Positions 26,720 through 35,762 of a stretch of DNA of 64,000 bases are shown piece after piece. Position numbers and translations under genes: made by a program. How positions within the stretch are numbered: position 1 is the first letter of the stretch; each line of letters opens with the position of its first letter. The stretch lies in the NCBI GenBank assembly GCA_934154785.1, contig CAKPGL010000001.1:1-64000 (forward strand), read 5' to 3'. The stretch comes from an uncultured Bacilli bacterium (GTDB lineage: Bacteria; Bacillota_I; Bacilli_A; RF39; UBA660). The notes beneath the pieces were generated by a model, which searched no databases, was not told the origin of the DNA, and saw only the letters and a program-made list of their open reading frames with translations.

Positions 26720-27385
26720 TTAATTACTATTAAAATACTCTATTACACCTTTAGTAATAGCGTTAGCTAGTTTTTGTTGGTAGGTCTTTTGTCTTAATAA
26801 ATATCTTTCATTTTCATTGGAAATAAAGCCAACTTCTGCAAGTATACCTGGTCTTTCAATCCTTTTATGCATATATTTATCTGTAATCTCTTTATACTCT
26901 CTTTTAGATTTTAAGTCTTTTTTAAATATGTTTTGCATTATCTTAGCAATTTGTTCATTTTTAGGATTTATATCATCATAAAAAACTTGTGCCCCATACC
27001 AAGTAGAAGAAGATTCTGCATTTAGATGAATAGATACATAAATATCACATAGTGACTTATTAATTATATTAGCACGTCTTGATAAATCACTACGTTTACG
27101 ATTAATAGAATTAGTAACTGATAAATCATAATTATCGTAACGAGTTAAATATACAATAGCCCCATATTTTTCCAAGGTACTAGCAAGGGTATTACTAATC
27201 TCCAAATTAATATCTGCTTCATATATATCCTTATATACAGCTCCCGGATCAACACCACCGTGTCCAGGATCAATATAAATAACTTTACCAAGTAAATCTA
27301 AATTATAATTGTCAGCACTAACAAAAGAAAATCCGCAAAGTAATAAAATAAAAACAAATAAAAATGAAAACTTATATTTTAGCAT
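26720..27385 (-). CDS. N-acetylmuramoyl-L-alanine amidase, CwlD-like
   Basis: 221 aa secreted amidase_3 enzyme. Signal peptide about residues 1-24; Zn ligands H42 (DPGHGG), E56 (YEADINLE) and H120 (SIHLNAES); catalytic-type E184 (AEVGFISN). No binding domains. In spore formers CwlD makes muramic lactam for the cortex; here the role could be general wall hydrolysis. GGTGAT precedes the ATG. Confidence 0.88.
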   Translation of the reverse strand: MLKYKFSFLFVFILLLCGFSFVSADNYNLDLLGKVIYIDPGHGGVDPGAVYKDIYEADINLEISNTLASTLEKYGAIVYLTRYDNYDLSVTNSINRKRSDLSRRANIINKSLCDIYVSIHLNAESSSTWYGAQVFYDDINPKNEQIAKIMQNIFKKDLKSKREYKEITDKYMHKRIERPGILAEVGFISNENERYLLRQKTYQQKLANAITKGVIEYFNSN

Positions 27386-27442
27386 ATAATCACCACTTAA
27401 TTATATGAAAAAAGAAAAGCAAAATGCTAGAAATATATTTGC

Positions 27443-27460
27443 TATATGTTTGAACATATA
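27443..27460. promoter_or_regulatory. Palindromic operator candidate
   Basis: Perfect palindrome TATATGTT-TG-AACATATA, 14 bp upstream of the -35 box of the 27520 gene, whose product has a ribbon-helix-helix-like start. Candidate autoregulatory site. Confidence 0.55.
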
Positions 27461-27474
27461 TTTTAACATACATA

Positions 27475-27503
27475 TTGACATTTTAATAAAATTAATATAT
27501 ACT
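27475..27503 (+). promoter_or_regulatory. Near-consensus sigma-70-type promoter
   Basis: TTGACA (27475-27480), 17 bp, TATACT (27498-27503); drives the 27520 gene, with about 10 nt of leader before the GGTGAT ribosome site. Confidence 0.85.
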
Positions 27504-27519
27504 TTATTTGGTGATAGAT

Positions 27520-28128
27520 ATGAATAATAATAACTTAGTAAATGACATTAAATCGTTATTAGCTCCAAAAGAAGAATTAAATAAAAAACAAGTTGCGTTA
27601 TTTTTAACACAATCTAAAATTGATGACTTAGATAGAATTGTAAAAGAATTATCAAATTACTCTAATGGAAAAGTTAATCGAAATATACTAATTGAAATGG
27701 CTATTAATAATTTAATAGAATCAATTCCACAGGTAATAAAAGAATATGAATTAGAAAATAATACTGAAGAAGTAGGTTATGATACATTACTATGTCCAGC
27801 TCAAGATGGTGGGCAAGAATTTCTAAAGACTAACAAACGTTGGGAATATGTTAAAATCGATTATGATAAAATTAAATATTTAAAATATATAGCTCTTTAT
27901 GTTGGAGCACCCTATTCTTCCATTATGTACTGGGCAAAGATTAAAGAATGTATACCTGAAATTGTTGACAATCAAAAAAAATATAAAATTCTTGTAGAAG
28001 ACATACATGAAATAATTCCCGCTATTCCTTTAGGTGATATTAGTGCGGTTAATGCTAGAAGCCATAGGTATACAACTATAAATAAAATTCTATCTGCAAA
28101 ATCCTATGCTGACCTTATTAACAAATAA
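27520..28128 (+). CDS. Ribbon-helix-helix-like DNA-binding protein (unknown)
   Basis: 202 aa, not firmly recognised. Residues about 20-70 (QVALFLTQSKIDDLDRIVKEL, then VNRNILIEMAINNLIESI) have the strand-helix-helix layout of RHH/CopG repressors. The C-terminal 110 residues (YDTLLCPAQDGGQEFLKTNKRW through ADLINK) are unfamiliar. The ATG at 27520 follows GGTGAT. Strong promoter plus palindrome suggest an autoregulated DNA-binding protein. Followed by a hairpin and a 26-aa peptide gene on the same strand. Confidence 0.6.
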   Translation: MNNNNLVNDIKSLLAPKEELNKKQVALFLTQSKIDDLDRIVKELSNYSNGKVNRNILIEMAINNLIESIPQVIKEYELENNTEEVGYDTLLCPAQDGGQEFLKTNKRWEYVKIDYDKIKYLKYIALYVGAPYSSIMYWAKIKECIPEIVDNQKKYKILVEDIHEIIPAIPLGDISAVNARSHRYTTINKILSAKSYADLINK

Positions 28129-28130
28129 CT

Positions 28131-28181
28131 ATATGTCTTCTTATCTAAGATTATAAAGTAGTTTTAGATAAGAAGATATAT
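28131..28181 (+). other. 18-bp hairpin in front of the 26-aa peptide gene
   Basis: Arms 28131-28148 and 28164-28181 are inverse complements over 18 bp with one G-T wobble; loop 15 nt. No T-run follows, so it is not a normal terminator. The AAAGGAGG ribosome site of the next small gene starts 4 nt after the stem. Confidence 0.7.
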
Positions 28182-28194
28182 AGAAAGGAGGAAT

Positions 28195-28275
28195 ATGGAA
28201 ACCGCAACATCCTTACTAATGTACATAATTATAATTATGCTACTAATAAATAGCATTACATATAAAAAAAATTAA
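28195..28275 (+). CDS. 26-aa single-helix membrane peptide
   Basis: ATG at 28195 with an optimal AAAGGAGG site 5 nt upstream; 26 residues ending TAA. Hydrophobic core LLMYIIIIMLLINS and a basic tail YKKN. Size and layout resemble holin-like/type I toxin peptides, though no specific family is recognised. The preceding hairpin and following hairpins fit a tightly controlled small gene. Not a chance frame, judging by the ribosome site. Confidence 0.55.
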   Translation: METATSLLMYIIIIMLLINSITYKKN

Positions 28276-28320
28276 GAGTTACTAATGTAACTCTCATTCG
28301 AAAATAAATATATCTTCTTA

Positions 28321-28347
28321 GCATGCACTTTCCTGCATGCATTTTTA
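28321..28347 (+). terminator. Terminator after the small peptide gene
   Basis: Stem GCATGCA / TGCATGC with a 6-nt loop and ATTTTT tail. A second hairpin, GAGTTAC / GTAACTC, lies at about 28276-28293. Confidence 0.65.
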
Positions 28348-28371
28348 GTATATAGTAAAAAATGTACTATG

Positions 28372-29025
28372 TCAATTTGTAAAGATATTCCAAGGATAAG
28401 TTTTTGGAAAATCCGCCTTAAAAGTCATAACTTCTTTAGTAATAGGATGAATAAGTGATAATGAAGACGCAAATAAAGCGATTTGCTCCCCTACTTTTGC
28501 ATTCTTATTATATTTTTGATCACCCCAAAGCGGTAAATTGCGACTTGAGAATTGTACTCTTATTTGATGAGATCTACCTGTTTCTAAAGTTATTTTAACT
28601 AGTGACAAATTTTCTTTATAATCACATAATTCATAATGCAAAATAGAATCTTTTCCACGAGAATCAACAATAACTTTATTAGTTTTAGAATCCTTCAATA
28701 ATTTATCTTTTAATGTTCCATTCACAGGCGTTTTACCACAGATTACTGCATGATAAACTTTTTTAAATTTATGTGTCCTTACTTGTTCACTTAATCTACT
28801 AGCACATTTACTAGTTTTAGCAAATACCATCACGCCACCCACAGGTCTATCTAAACGGTGTACTAATCCTAAATAAACATTTCCAGGCTTATTATATCTT
28901 TTTTTTATGTCATTTTTCAGCATTGTAAGTAAATCTAAATCACCGGTATTATCTGCTTGTACCAATATATTACAAGGCTTTTCAACAACCAATAAGTGAT
29001 TATCTTCGTAAATTATATTAATCAT
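28372..29025 (-). CDS. RluA-family pseudouridine synthase
   Basis: 217 aa, catalytic domain only (no S4 domain). Motif I with catalytic Asp D59 in LVHRLDRPVGGVMVFAK; motif LETGRSHQIRVQFS; LWGDQKY. Modifies uridines in rRNA or tRNA; exact target cannot be told. The ATG at 29025 overlaps the stop of the upstream methyltransferase by 8 nt, giving a coupled pair of RNA-modifying enzymes; a longer frame to 29052 is less likely since homologues start MINIIYEDNHLLVVEKP-like. Confidence 0.9.
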   Translation of the reverse strand: MINIIYEDNHLLVVEKPCNILVQADNTGDLDLLTMLKNDIKKRYNKPGNVYLGLVHRLDRPVGGVMVFAKTSKCASRLSEQVRTHKFKKVYHAVICGKTPVNGTLKDKLLKDSKTNKVIVDSRGKDSILHYELCDYKENLSLVKITLETGRSHQIRVQFSSRNLPLWGDQKYNKNAKVGEQIALFASSLSLIHPITKEVMTFKADFPKTYPWNIFTN

Positions 29026-29890
29026 TACTTTGCCATCTTCCATATATGCCACAAGGTAATATCATATTATCTCTTTTAATAGGTAATCCTACTTCACCAG
29101 CATCTACTTTGCCATTTGGATACAAAGGTAATATAGTAGTCTTTAAAATATTTTCTAAAACTATACTAGAAATACCAGTAGTATACGAATTAATTAAAAA
29201 GAATATAGGTTTATCTGATAATATTTTTAAACAAGCCTCAATTAAGACATATAAATTTTTTTCAAATTTCCATACTTCACCATTAGGACCTCTACCATAA
29301 CTTGGTGGATCCATTACTATAGCGTCATACTTATTTCCACGACGATATTCACGTTCTACAAACTTCAAGCAGTCGTCAACAATAAATCTAATTTTATTAT
29401 CGTCTAAACCACTTAAATGCATATTTTCTTTGGCCCACTCTGTCATTCCTTTTGAAGCATCTACCTGAACAACCTCTGCGCCTGCACTAGAACAAGCCAT
29501 AGTTGCAGCACCAGTATAAGAAAATAAATTTAATACTTTAATTGGTCGCTTACATTCCTTTATCTTATTCATCATAAAATCCCAGTTAGTAGCCTGTTCG
29601 GGAAATAAACCTGTATGTTTAAAATTAGTAGGCGTAACTTTAAATACTAAATTCTTATAGTTTACAGTCCAATATTCGGGTAATTTTTTCTTAAATTCCC
29701 AGTTACCGCCACCTTTATCACTTCGATGGTAAAAACCATCAGCATTCTTCCAAGTAGCGTAATCTTTAACATCCCACATTGCCTGTGGATCTGGTCTTCT
29801 TAAAACTATACCATTCCAACTTTCAAGTTTTTCGCCATTACCAGCATCTAAACATACATAATCTTTCCATTCATTACTTAATCTTAACAT
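29018..29890 (-). CDS. Class I SAM-dependent methyltransferase (RlmI-like, no PUA)
   Basis: 290 aa. SAM-binding motif NLFSYTGAATMACSSAGA (about residues 130-147), acidic loop VDAS, and catalytic-type MDPPSYGRG. Resembles RlmI/RlmK-type rRNA methyltransferases but without the N-terminal PUA domain. Likely 23S rRNA modification given the coupled pseudouridine synthase. GAGTG upstream of the ATG at 29890. Confidence 0.85.
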   Translation of the reverse strand: MLRLSNEWKDYVCLDAGNGEKLESWNGIVLRRPDPQAMWDVKDYATWKNADGFYHRSDKGGGNWEFKKKLPEYWTVNYKNLVFKVTPTNFKHTGLFPEQATNWDFMMNKIKECKRPIKVLNLFSYTGAATMACSSAGAEVVQVDASKGMTEWAKENMHLSGLDDNKIRFIVDDCLKFVEREYRRGNKYDAIVMDPPSYGRGPNGEVWKFEKNLYVLIEACLKILSDKPIFFLINSYTTGISSIVLENILKTTILPLYPNGKVDAGEVGLPIKRDNMILPCGIYGRWQSND

Positions 29891-29920
29891 AAAATCACAC
29901 TCGTAAATAGTATACCATAT

Positions 29921-30592
29921 TTATATATTTTCACATATAAATTTGTCAACAAAAGGGTCATATTTTTTAAATTCTGACTGTTTCTTTATTGTCCATACAA
30001 TTAATGTTTTATTTTTTCTTAACTTTTGAAGTCTTTTGTTACTTACATTTTCTAAATAGCAGGCAATAAAATCTACTTGTAAGTGAATAAATATCTTTTT
30101 TAAAATGTTATACTGTGGATAACTAAATGTAATTAAACCATATTTATACTTAGGTTCTTTTTTTCTAAGCCATCTAATAGTTTTAGGATTAAAACTCTGA
30201 ATAAATATTTCACCTCTATATTCTTTAAGTAAATCCAATAATTTTTCTTCTAATTTATAATTACCTATATTACCCTTTACATCAATATAAATAGGAATTT
30301 TACCATTTATTAATTTTAAAACTTGTTCTAGCGTTGGAATACAATACTTATCATTTATTTTTATGTTTGATATATCCTTTAACGTACAACTTTCTATTAA
30401 TTTATTTATTCCAGTTAAGCGTTTCAAATCGATATCATGATAAACTACAACTGTACCATCTTTTAATAATCTTATATCCAATTCCACAGCATAATCTTCT
30501 TCCACAGCTTTAAGAAACGCTAATAATGTGTTTTCCACAATATAATTATTATGTAAACCTCTATGTGCAATTATCTTATTTTTATCTATCAT
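29921..30592 (-). CDS. Glycerophosphodiester phosphodiesterase
   Basis: 223 aa TIM-barrel GDPD. Motifs: IAHRGLHNNYIVENTLLAF with the first catalytic His, VELDIRLLKDGTVVVYHD with metal ligands and the second catalytic His. No signal peptide, so cytoplasmic: releases glycerol-3-phosphate from glycerophosphodiesters. Weak ribosome site. Stop lies 31 bp before the methyltransferase start, on the same strand. Confidence 0.92.
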   Translation of the reverse strand: MIDKNKIIAHRGLHNNYIVENTLLAFLKAVEEDYAVELDIRLLKDGTVVVYHDIDLKRLTGINKLIESCTLKDISNIKINDKYCIPTLEQVLKLINGKIPIYIDVKGNIGNYKLEEKLLDLLKEYRGEIFIQSFNPKTIRWLRKKEPKYKYGLITFSYPQYNILKKIFIHLQVDFIACYLENVSNKRLQKLRKNKTLIVWTIKKQSEFKKYDPFVDKFICENI

Positions 30593-30625
30593 ACTTAATT
30601 ATATGATTTAAAATATTTTTATATA

Positions 30626-30653
30626 AGAAAAAACCTCGGAATAAATCCAAGGT
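30626..30653 (-). terminator. Terminator of the rplM-rpsI transcript
   Basis: Minus-strand stem ACCTTGGA / TCCGAGGT (one G-T pair) with a short loop and six T, 17 bp after the rpsI stop. Confidence 0.85.
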
Positions 30654-30670
30654 ATATGAACTGTATAATA

Positions 30671-31090
30671 TTAACGTTTTGAAAATTGTGGAGCACGACG
30701 TGCAGCCTTTAATCCTGGTTTCTTTCTTTCTTTAACACGAGGATCTCTAGTAATAAATCCAGCAGCTTTTAAAATCTTTCTAAAGCTTGTATCACTAGTT
30801 GGGTCAGTATCTTTATCATAGTCTAGTAATGCTCTTGTAATACCTAAACGGATAGCACCTGCTTGACCAGTAAATCCACCACCTAATACTTTAACATCGA
30901 TATCAAATGTATTTTCTGTTTTTGTAGCAACAAGAGGTTGTTTTAAATCCATTACGTTAGTTTCATAAGGGAAGAATTCTCTTACATCTCTACCATTAAC
31001 TGTGATTTTTCCAGTTCCTGGTACCATTCTAACTTGTGCTATAGAAGATTTTCTTCTACCTGTACCAATAAAAATTCTTTTATTTGCCAT
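30671..31090 (-). CDS. rpsI: 30S ribosomal protein S9
   Basis: 139 aa. Family marks: [13 protein letters not shown] near the start, [20 protein letters not shown], and the basic tail [17 protein letters not shown] that reaches the P-site tRNA. Second gene of the rplM-rpsI pair, 14 bp after rplM. Confidence 0.97.
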   Translation of the reverse strand: MANKRIFIGTGRRKSSIAQVRMVPGTGKITVNGRDVREFFPYETNVMDLKQPLVATKTENTFDIDVKVLGGGFTGQAGAIRLGITRALLDYDKDTDPTSDTSFRKILKAAGFITRDPRVKERKKPGLKAARRAPQFSKR

Positions 31091-31104
31091 TTAAAACCCT
31101 CCTA

Positions 31105-31536
31105 TTATTTATTCCACATAACTGGCTTTTGTGCCATATGTGGGTGTTCACTTTCTGCGTATACAAATAATTTTTTATACATTTGACGTCCAAGTCTTCC
31201 ATTTGGAAGCATTCCTTTAACAGCTCTTTCAAGCATTTCAACTGGATAATTTTCTAACATTTCACGTGCAGTTCTTTCTCTTAATCCACCAGTGTATCCA
31301 CTATGATTGTAATAAATTTTATCATCTAGTTTCTTTCCAGTAAGATTAACTTTTGAAGCATTAACTATAATTACGAAATCTCCACAGTCAACATGTGGTG
31401 TAAATGTAGGTTTATGCTTACCACGTAAGATATGAGCAGCTTCAGTAGCAACACGACCTAAATTTTTACCTTCAGCATCGATTACATACCAATTACGTAC
31501 TATATCTTCCTTTCTTTGCATATATGCATTTTTCAT
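31105..31536 (-). CDS. rplM: 50S ribosomal protein L13
   Basis: 143 aa. [36 protein letters not shown] and the [11 protein letters not shown] loop are typical. AAAGGAA precedes the ATG. A structured leader (31562-31593) suggests autoregulation. Confidence 0.97.
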   Translation of the reverse strand: MKNAYMQRKEDIVRNWYVIDAEGKNLGRVATEAAHILRGKHKPTFTPHVDCGDFVIIVNASKVNLTGKKLDDKIYYNHSGYTGGLRERTAREMLENYPVEMLERAVKGMLPNGRLGRQMYKKLFVYAESEHPHMAQKPVMWNK

Positions 31537-31561
31537 AATAATTTCCTTTCTCCTTTACATT

Positions 31562-31619
31562 AGTGGAATGTCCCAAGTTCCACTTATGTGGGATATAAAA
31601 TGTACCATTTAAAATGGTA
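31562..31619 (-). ncRNA. rplM leader with pseudoknot-type pairing (L13-leader-like)
   Basis: Between a 19-bp palindrome (GTACCATTT / AAATGGTAC, 31602-31619) and rplM, two pairings interleave on the minus-strand RNA: TCCCA with TGGGA (31589-31593 and 31571-31575) and AGTGGAA with TTCCACT (31578-31584 and 31562-31568). Interleaving means an H-type pseudoknot or a switch. Position matches the L13 autoregulatory leaders known in Firmicutes; match to that family not tested. Confidence 0.6.
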
Positions 31620-31663
31620 CCAAAAAATCAAGAAAAAGTCAATAAAAATATGCCTTTTTTTGA

Positions 31664-32392
31664 TTAATATGTAACTTTATTTAAATATAAACCCTCAGGT
31701 GGAGCAGTTTTACCTGCTTTTGTTCTATCTTCTTCTAATAATACGCTATTAACATCTGAAATATTTCTCTTTCCTTCACCTATTTCGATTAAAAAGCCAA
31801 CCATATTTCTAACCATATAACGCATAAAACCATTACCTACAAATTTAATTGTTATAATATCATTATCTTTAGTAATAGCGGTGGAATAAATGGTTCTTAC
31901 GAAATTATTTGTTTCAACATTAGCTTTAGTAAAGGACTTAAAATTATGTTCTCCTTCAAATGACTTAATAGCGGTTTTCATACTATCAACGTCTAAAGGC
32001 TTACAATACTGATAAATATAATCTTTATAAATTGGGCTATATTCACCAGTATTAATTTTATAAATATACTCTTTTTGCTTTACATCAAATCTTGCATGGA
32101 ATGTATCAGGTACTTCAACTACCGATTTTACATAAATATTACCGTTTAAAAGGCCATTTAAGGCGTTTTTTAATTTGTCTGGAGTAATGTTAATATCAAT
32201 ATCAAAATGAGCACACTGTCCATTTGCGTGCACTCCAGCGTCAGTTCTACCAGATGCACAAACACTGACTGGTTTATTGTTAATTAATGATAATACTTTT
32301 TCTAAGTCTTCTTGAACAGAGTTTACACCTTTTTGTTTTTGATATCCAAAATACTTAGAGCCATCATATGAAAAAGTAATTAAATAACGCAT
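31664..32392 (-). CDS. truA: tRNA pseudouridine(38-40) synthase TruA
   Basis: 242 aa. Catalytic Asp in ASGRTDAGVHANGQ, start ITFSYDGSKYFGYQ, and motif NFKSFTKA. Modifies the tRNA anticodon stem-loop. Follows ecfT closely, as in B. subtilis. Confidence 0.95.
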   Translation of the reverse strand: MRYLITFSYDGSKYFGYQKQKGVNSVQEDLEKVLSLINNKPVSVCASGRTDAGVHANGQCAHFDIDINITPDKLKNALNGLLNGNIYVKSVVEVPDTFHARFDVKQKEYIYKINTGEYSPIYKDYIYQYCKPLDVDSMKTAIKSFEGEHNFKSFTKANVETNNFVRTIYSTAITKDNDIITIKFVGNGFMRYMVRNMVGFLIEIGEGKRNISDVNSVLLEEDRTKAGKTAPPEGLYLNKVTY

Positions 32393-32402
32393 AACATCAC
32401 TC

Positions 32403-33146
32403 CTAAATAATAAAGGAAATTAGTAATAATATTCCAAAAAATAGTATAGTTATTATATCATAAAAATTAAAATTGTAAAAATGTATGGTAGTACGAGGAT
32501 TATTTAAATTGAAATTTCTAACCTGTAAAGAATCCGCAACTAAATCAGCTTTACGTAAAGTTAAACTAAATAATGGAAATAGAACTACTCTAGAAGCCTT
32601 TATTTTATCTTTAAAAGATAATTCGCTAAATATTAAGCCACGACTTGCCTGAGCTTTAATAATTCTATTAGATTGCTCAAATAAAAGTGGTATAAAATGA
32701 ATAGCGAACGCTAAAGATAAAGCTATTCTTTTTGATGATATCTTAAAAATTTTTAATGGCTTTAAAAACAATTCTAACCCCTTTATCATAGCGGTTGTGT
32801 TAGTTGTAAATAATAAAATTTCCGATATAACTATAATTATTAACATTTTTAAAACTATTACTAATCCTAACAAAATACTTTTTGAAAAAACTATATTAAT
32901 AAGAAGAATGCTTAATAAAAAGTACTTAGAACTATTAAAGAAATTAGTAAAAACTTTAAAGGGTATTTTTGAAATATAAATAATTCCACTAAGTAATATA
33001 GTTATAAATAAAATAAATAAAATTGAATTACTATTTACCGTAGTTATAATTGCAAGTAGAGAACAAATAATTTTAGTTAAAGGATGTATATTATGAACTT
33101 TGGAATTAACAGGATAATAAGAACAAATAGTAAAACTATTTAACAT
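32403..33146 (-). CDS. ecfT: ECF transporter transmembrane component EcfT
   Basis: 247 aa, five to six helices. Two coupling-helix Ala-Arg-Gly-type motifs link EcfT to the ATPases; here QASRGL (about residue 165) is clear. Shared by several vitamin or cofactor uptake S-components. Its ATG overlaps ecfA2 by 11 bp. Confidence 0.93.
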   Translation of the reverse strand: MLNSFTICSYYPVNSKVHNIHPLTKIICSLLAIITTVNSNSILFILFITILLSGIIYISKIPFKVFTNFFNSSKYFLLSILLINIVFSKSILLGLVIVLKMLIIIVISEILLFTTNTTAMIKGLELFLKPLKIFKISSKRIALSLAFAIHFIPLLFEQSNRIIKAQASRGLIFSELSFKDKIKASRVVLFPLFSLTLRKADLVADSLQVRNFNLNNPRTTIHFYNFNFYDIITILFFGILLLISFII

Positions 33147-33987
33147 GACGATATATATCCTTAATTAAGTCATTTATATCATCTCTAAAACCAAGTTTAA
33201 TATTTTTCTTTTTTTGTACTAAGTTTGAAAAAGCTAATATGTCTGGTACTAATATATTATTTTTCTTTAATTCTTTTTCATCACTAAGAATCGTATATTT
33301 ATCACCAGATAACTTTATTTCACCATTTTCTAATAAATATACATAATCTACTATTTGTAGTAAAAAATTAGTATCGTGACTAACAATAATAAAGGTTTTA
33401 TCATATCTTAATTTTAATTTTCTAATTATTTTAATTAAATTCTTTTTACCTAAGTCATCAAGACCTATAGTTGGTTCATCCAATATAATAATTTTTGGAT
33501 TATATACTAATATGGAAGCAAGTGCTATTTTACGCATCTCACCATGGCTTAATGATAGTGGATCACGTTCTAAATAAGAGCTATCTAAACCAACTATTTT
33601 AAGTGCATCAATAATTTTTTTATCAATATCATCTATCTTAATAGCGAAATTCATTATTCCAAATTCTATTTCTTCTTTTACTGTATGACAAAAGAACTGT
33701 TCTTCAGAATTTTGAAAAACTATGCCAACATTTTTTCTTATTTGTTTTAAAGTAGCAGTACGAATTTTAGCGTCAATTTTGTGTTTTCCCAACATTATTT
33801 TACCAGTTGTAGGTAACAACAAACCATTAATTAATTGAATGAGGCTAGTCTTTCCACTTCCACTTTTACCAATTAAACCATATACTTTGCCAGTTTCAAA
33901 AGTTATATTAATATTGTTTAAAACTTTATTTTCAATAGAAGTATTAGTATTATAAACAAAACTAACATCTTTAAACTTTATTTCCAT
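33136..33987 (-). CDS. ecfA2: ECF transporter ATPase EcfA2
   Basis: 283 aa ABC ATPase: Walker A GKSGSGKTS, Q-loop VFQNSEEQFF, signature LSHGEMRKIALASIL, Walker B IIILDEPTIGLD, H-loop SHD. The Q-loop region and start are EcfA2-like. Signature begins LSHG rather than LSGG, a common EcfA2 variant. Overlaps ecfA1 by 10 bp. Confidence 0.92.
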   Translation of the reverse strand: MEIKFKDVSFVYNTNTSIENKVLNNINITFETGKVYGLIGKSGSGKTSLIQLINGLLLPTTGKIMLGKHKIDAKIRTATLKQIRKNVGIVFQNSEEQFFCHTVKEEIEFGIMNFAIKIDDIDKKIIDALKIVGLDSSYLERDPLSLSHGEMRKIALASILVYNPKIIILDEPTIGLDDLGKKNLIKIIRKLKLRYDKTFIIVSHDTNFLLQIVDYVYLLENGEIKLSGDKYTILSDEKELKKNNILVPDILAFSNLVQKKKNIKLGFRDDINDLIKDIYRHVK

Positions 33988-34790
33988 AAATGCTTCACCA
34001 TCGTATTCATGTTTAAGATATTTTTATCAACCAAGCCATAGTAGCCTAATCTTTTAGATAAATCAACCATAAAAGGTAAATTTAAACCAATACTTTTTAA
34101 CTTTTTATCATCAGCGTATACTTCATCTTTGGTACCAATCAAAGCGATTTTTCCCTTATCTAATACTAAAATTCTATCACTATAAATAGTATCATTCATA
34201 TCATGAGTAATGTTTATAATGGTTATTTTTTTCTCTTGATTAATTTTTTTTATTAAATCTAACAATAACTTATGACTTTCACCATCTAACATACTAAAAG
34301 CTTCATCTAAAACTATTATTTTAGGAGCATTAATTAAAACACTGGCAAGCGCTACTAACTGTTTTTCGCCACCACTTAAATTATTAATATTCTTTTTTAA
34401 AATTTTTTCTATATGTAAATAATTAACTACTTCATCAATTAACTTTTTTATATTTTCTGGAGATTTATTAAAATTTTCTAAAGTAAATGCTAACTCATCT
34501 TCAACTGTATCAATCACAAAATAATTATCAGGATTTTCAAATACTATACCAATATTTTTTCTTATTTCTTCAATATTATTTTTACAAACGTGCATATTAC
34601 AAATATTTAGATAACCGTCGATAGGTATTAAGCCAAGTAATGCTTTAGCAAGTGTACTCTTACCACTACCACTTGGACCAACAATACTAATAAATTCACC
34701 TCTATTAATATCAAAATTTATATCATCGAGGATTAATTTATTTAGAATTTTACAATTCAATTTTTTTGCTATTATGATATTGTTAGTCAT
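33978..34790 (-). CDS. ecfA1: ECF transporter ATPase EcfA1
   Basis: 270 aa ABC ATPase: Walker A GPSGSGKST, Q-loop VFENPDNYF (typical of EcfA1), signature LSGGEKQLVALASVL, Walker B IIVLDEAFSMLD, H-loop THD. First gene of ecfA1-ecfA2-ecfT-truA. In relatives rplQ lies directly upstream; here two unrelated genes intervene. Confidence 0.92.
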   Translation of the reverse strand: MTNNIIIAKKLNCKILNKLILDDINFDINRGEFISIVGPSGSGKSTLAKALLGLIPIDGYLNICNMHVCKNNIEEIRKNIGIVFENPDNYFVIDTVEDELAFTLENFNKSPENIKKLIDEVVNYLHIEKILKKNINNLSGGEKQLVALASVLINAPKIIVLDEAFSMLDGESHKLLLDLIKKINQEKKITIINITHDMNDTIYSDRILVLDKGKIALIGTKDEVYADDKKLKSIGLNLPFMVDLSKRLGYYGLVDKNILNMNTMVKHLWK

Positions 34791-34861
34791 CTTACCACCC
34801 CAGGATAATTACTATTATATTATAAAACAATACTAAATTCAAATAAATTACTCTAAAAATT

Positions 34862-34893
34862 AAAAAATTGTAGAATTTTAATCCACAATTTTT
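34862..34893. terminator. Terminator after the SDR gene
   Basis: 9-bp stem AAAAATTGT / ACAATTTTT with a 13-nt loop and T-runs on the minus strand. Confidence 0.65.
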
Positions 34894-34919
34894 AAAAATG
34901 TTCCATATATAAATAATTA

Positions 34920-35669
34920 TTATCTCTTACCATTTTGAATCTTATAAGATATTTTTTGCTTTGTTGACAATGTTAAAAAACGACACGCAAATACACCTAA
35001 TTTATATTTAATTCCCGGTATTATTACCTTTTTCTTTTTAAGCATTTGTTTAATAGCATACTCACTAACATCGTAACTATTCATTTCTTTAACACTGAAA
35101 TTTACTTTTGCTACTTTATTAAACTCGGTTGACACAGGTCCTGGACATAATGCCCCTATATATACATTAGATTTATTATGACGTAACTCTTCATTAATAC
35201 TTTCTGTGAGTTGATATATATACGTTTTAGTCGCATAATAAGTTGCCATCAAAGGTCCTGGTAAAAATGCAGCACCACTCGATACATTTAATATATATCC
35301 TTTATCTTTTGCGACAAAGTCTTTTAAAAATAGTTTGGTTAATACATGAACAGCTTTAATATTAGTGTCTATCATGTCTAATTCTTTATCTATGTTAGTA
35401 TTAACAAACTCTCCAAATAATCCAAAGCCAGCATTATTAATAAGTATATCAATATCTTCTTTTTTTACTTGATTATATAAACTCATACAATTATAAGTAC
35501 TAGATATATCTAAAGGAATAATTTCTACATTAGTTTTTAATTCCTTTTGTAATTTTTCTAATTTAGTTTTACGACGCGCAATTAAAATTAAATCGTAACC
35601 TTCATCAGCAAGTATTCTAGCCATATCTCTACCTAAACCAGAACTTGCTCCCGTAATCAATGCTTTCAT
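34920..35669 (-). CDS. SDR family NAD(P)-dependent oxidoreductase
   Basis: 249 aa Rossmann enzyme. TGASSGLG (cofactor loop), NNAG, and the catalytic S...YxxxK as VSSGAAF and YYATK. The R-R-K after beta-2 (LIARRKTK) suggests NADP preference. Substrate unknown. AGGGTGGGA precedes the ATG. Has its own terminator; a single gene inserted between rplQ and the ecf operon. Confidence 0.9.
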   Translation of the reverse strand: MKALITGASSGLGRDMARILADEGYDLILIARRKTKLEKLQKELKTNVEIIPLDISSTYNCMSLYNQVKKEDIDILINNAGFGLFGEFVNTNIDKELDMIDTNIKAVHVLTKLFLKDFVAKDKGYILNVSSGAAFLPGPLMATYYATKTYIYQLTESINEELRHNKSNVYIGALCPGPVSTEFNKVAKVNFSVKEMNSYDVSEYAIKQMLKKKKVIIPGIKYKLGVFACRFLTLSTKQKISYKIQNGKR

Positions 35670-35735
35670 GTTATCCCACCCTAACTTGATTATACTAAAT
35701 TATTTAAAATTTTACAAATAATTTTTAAATTTTAT

Positions 35736-35762
35736 AAAAAAAGAAATGCTTATGCAGCATCT
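35736..35762 (-). terminator. Terminator identical to that of rplQ (copy A)
   Basis: 27 bp identical to 36647-36673. Stem GAGATGCT-type arm with AGCATTTC, then seven T; it includes the last three codons (GAT GCT GCA) and TAA of the 35750 gene. Confidence 0.85.
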
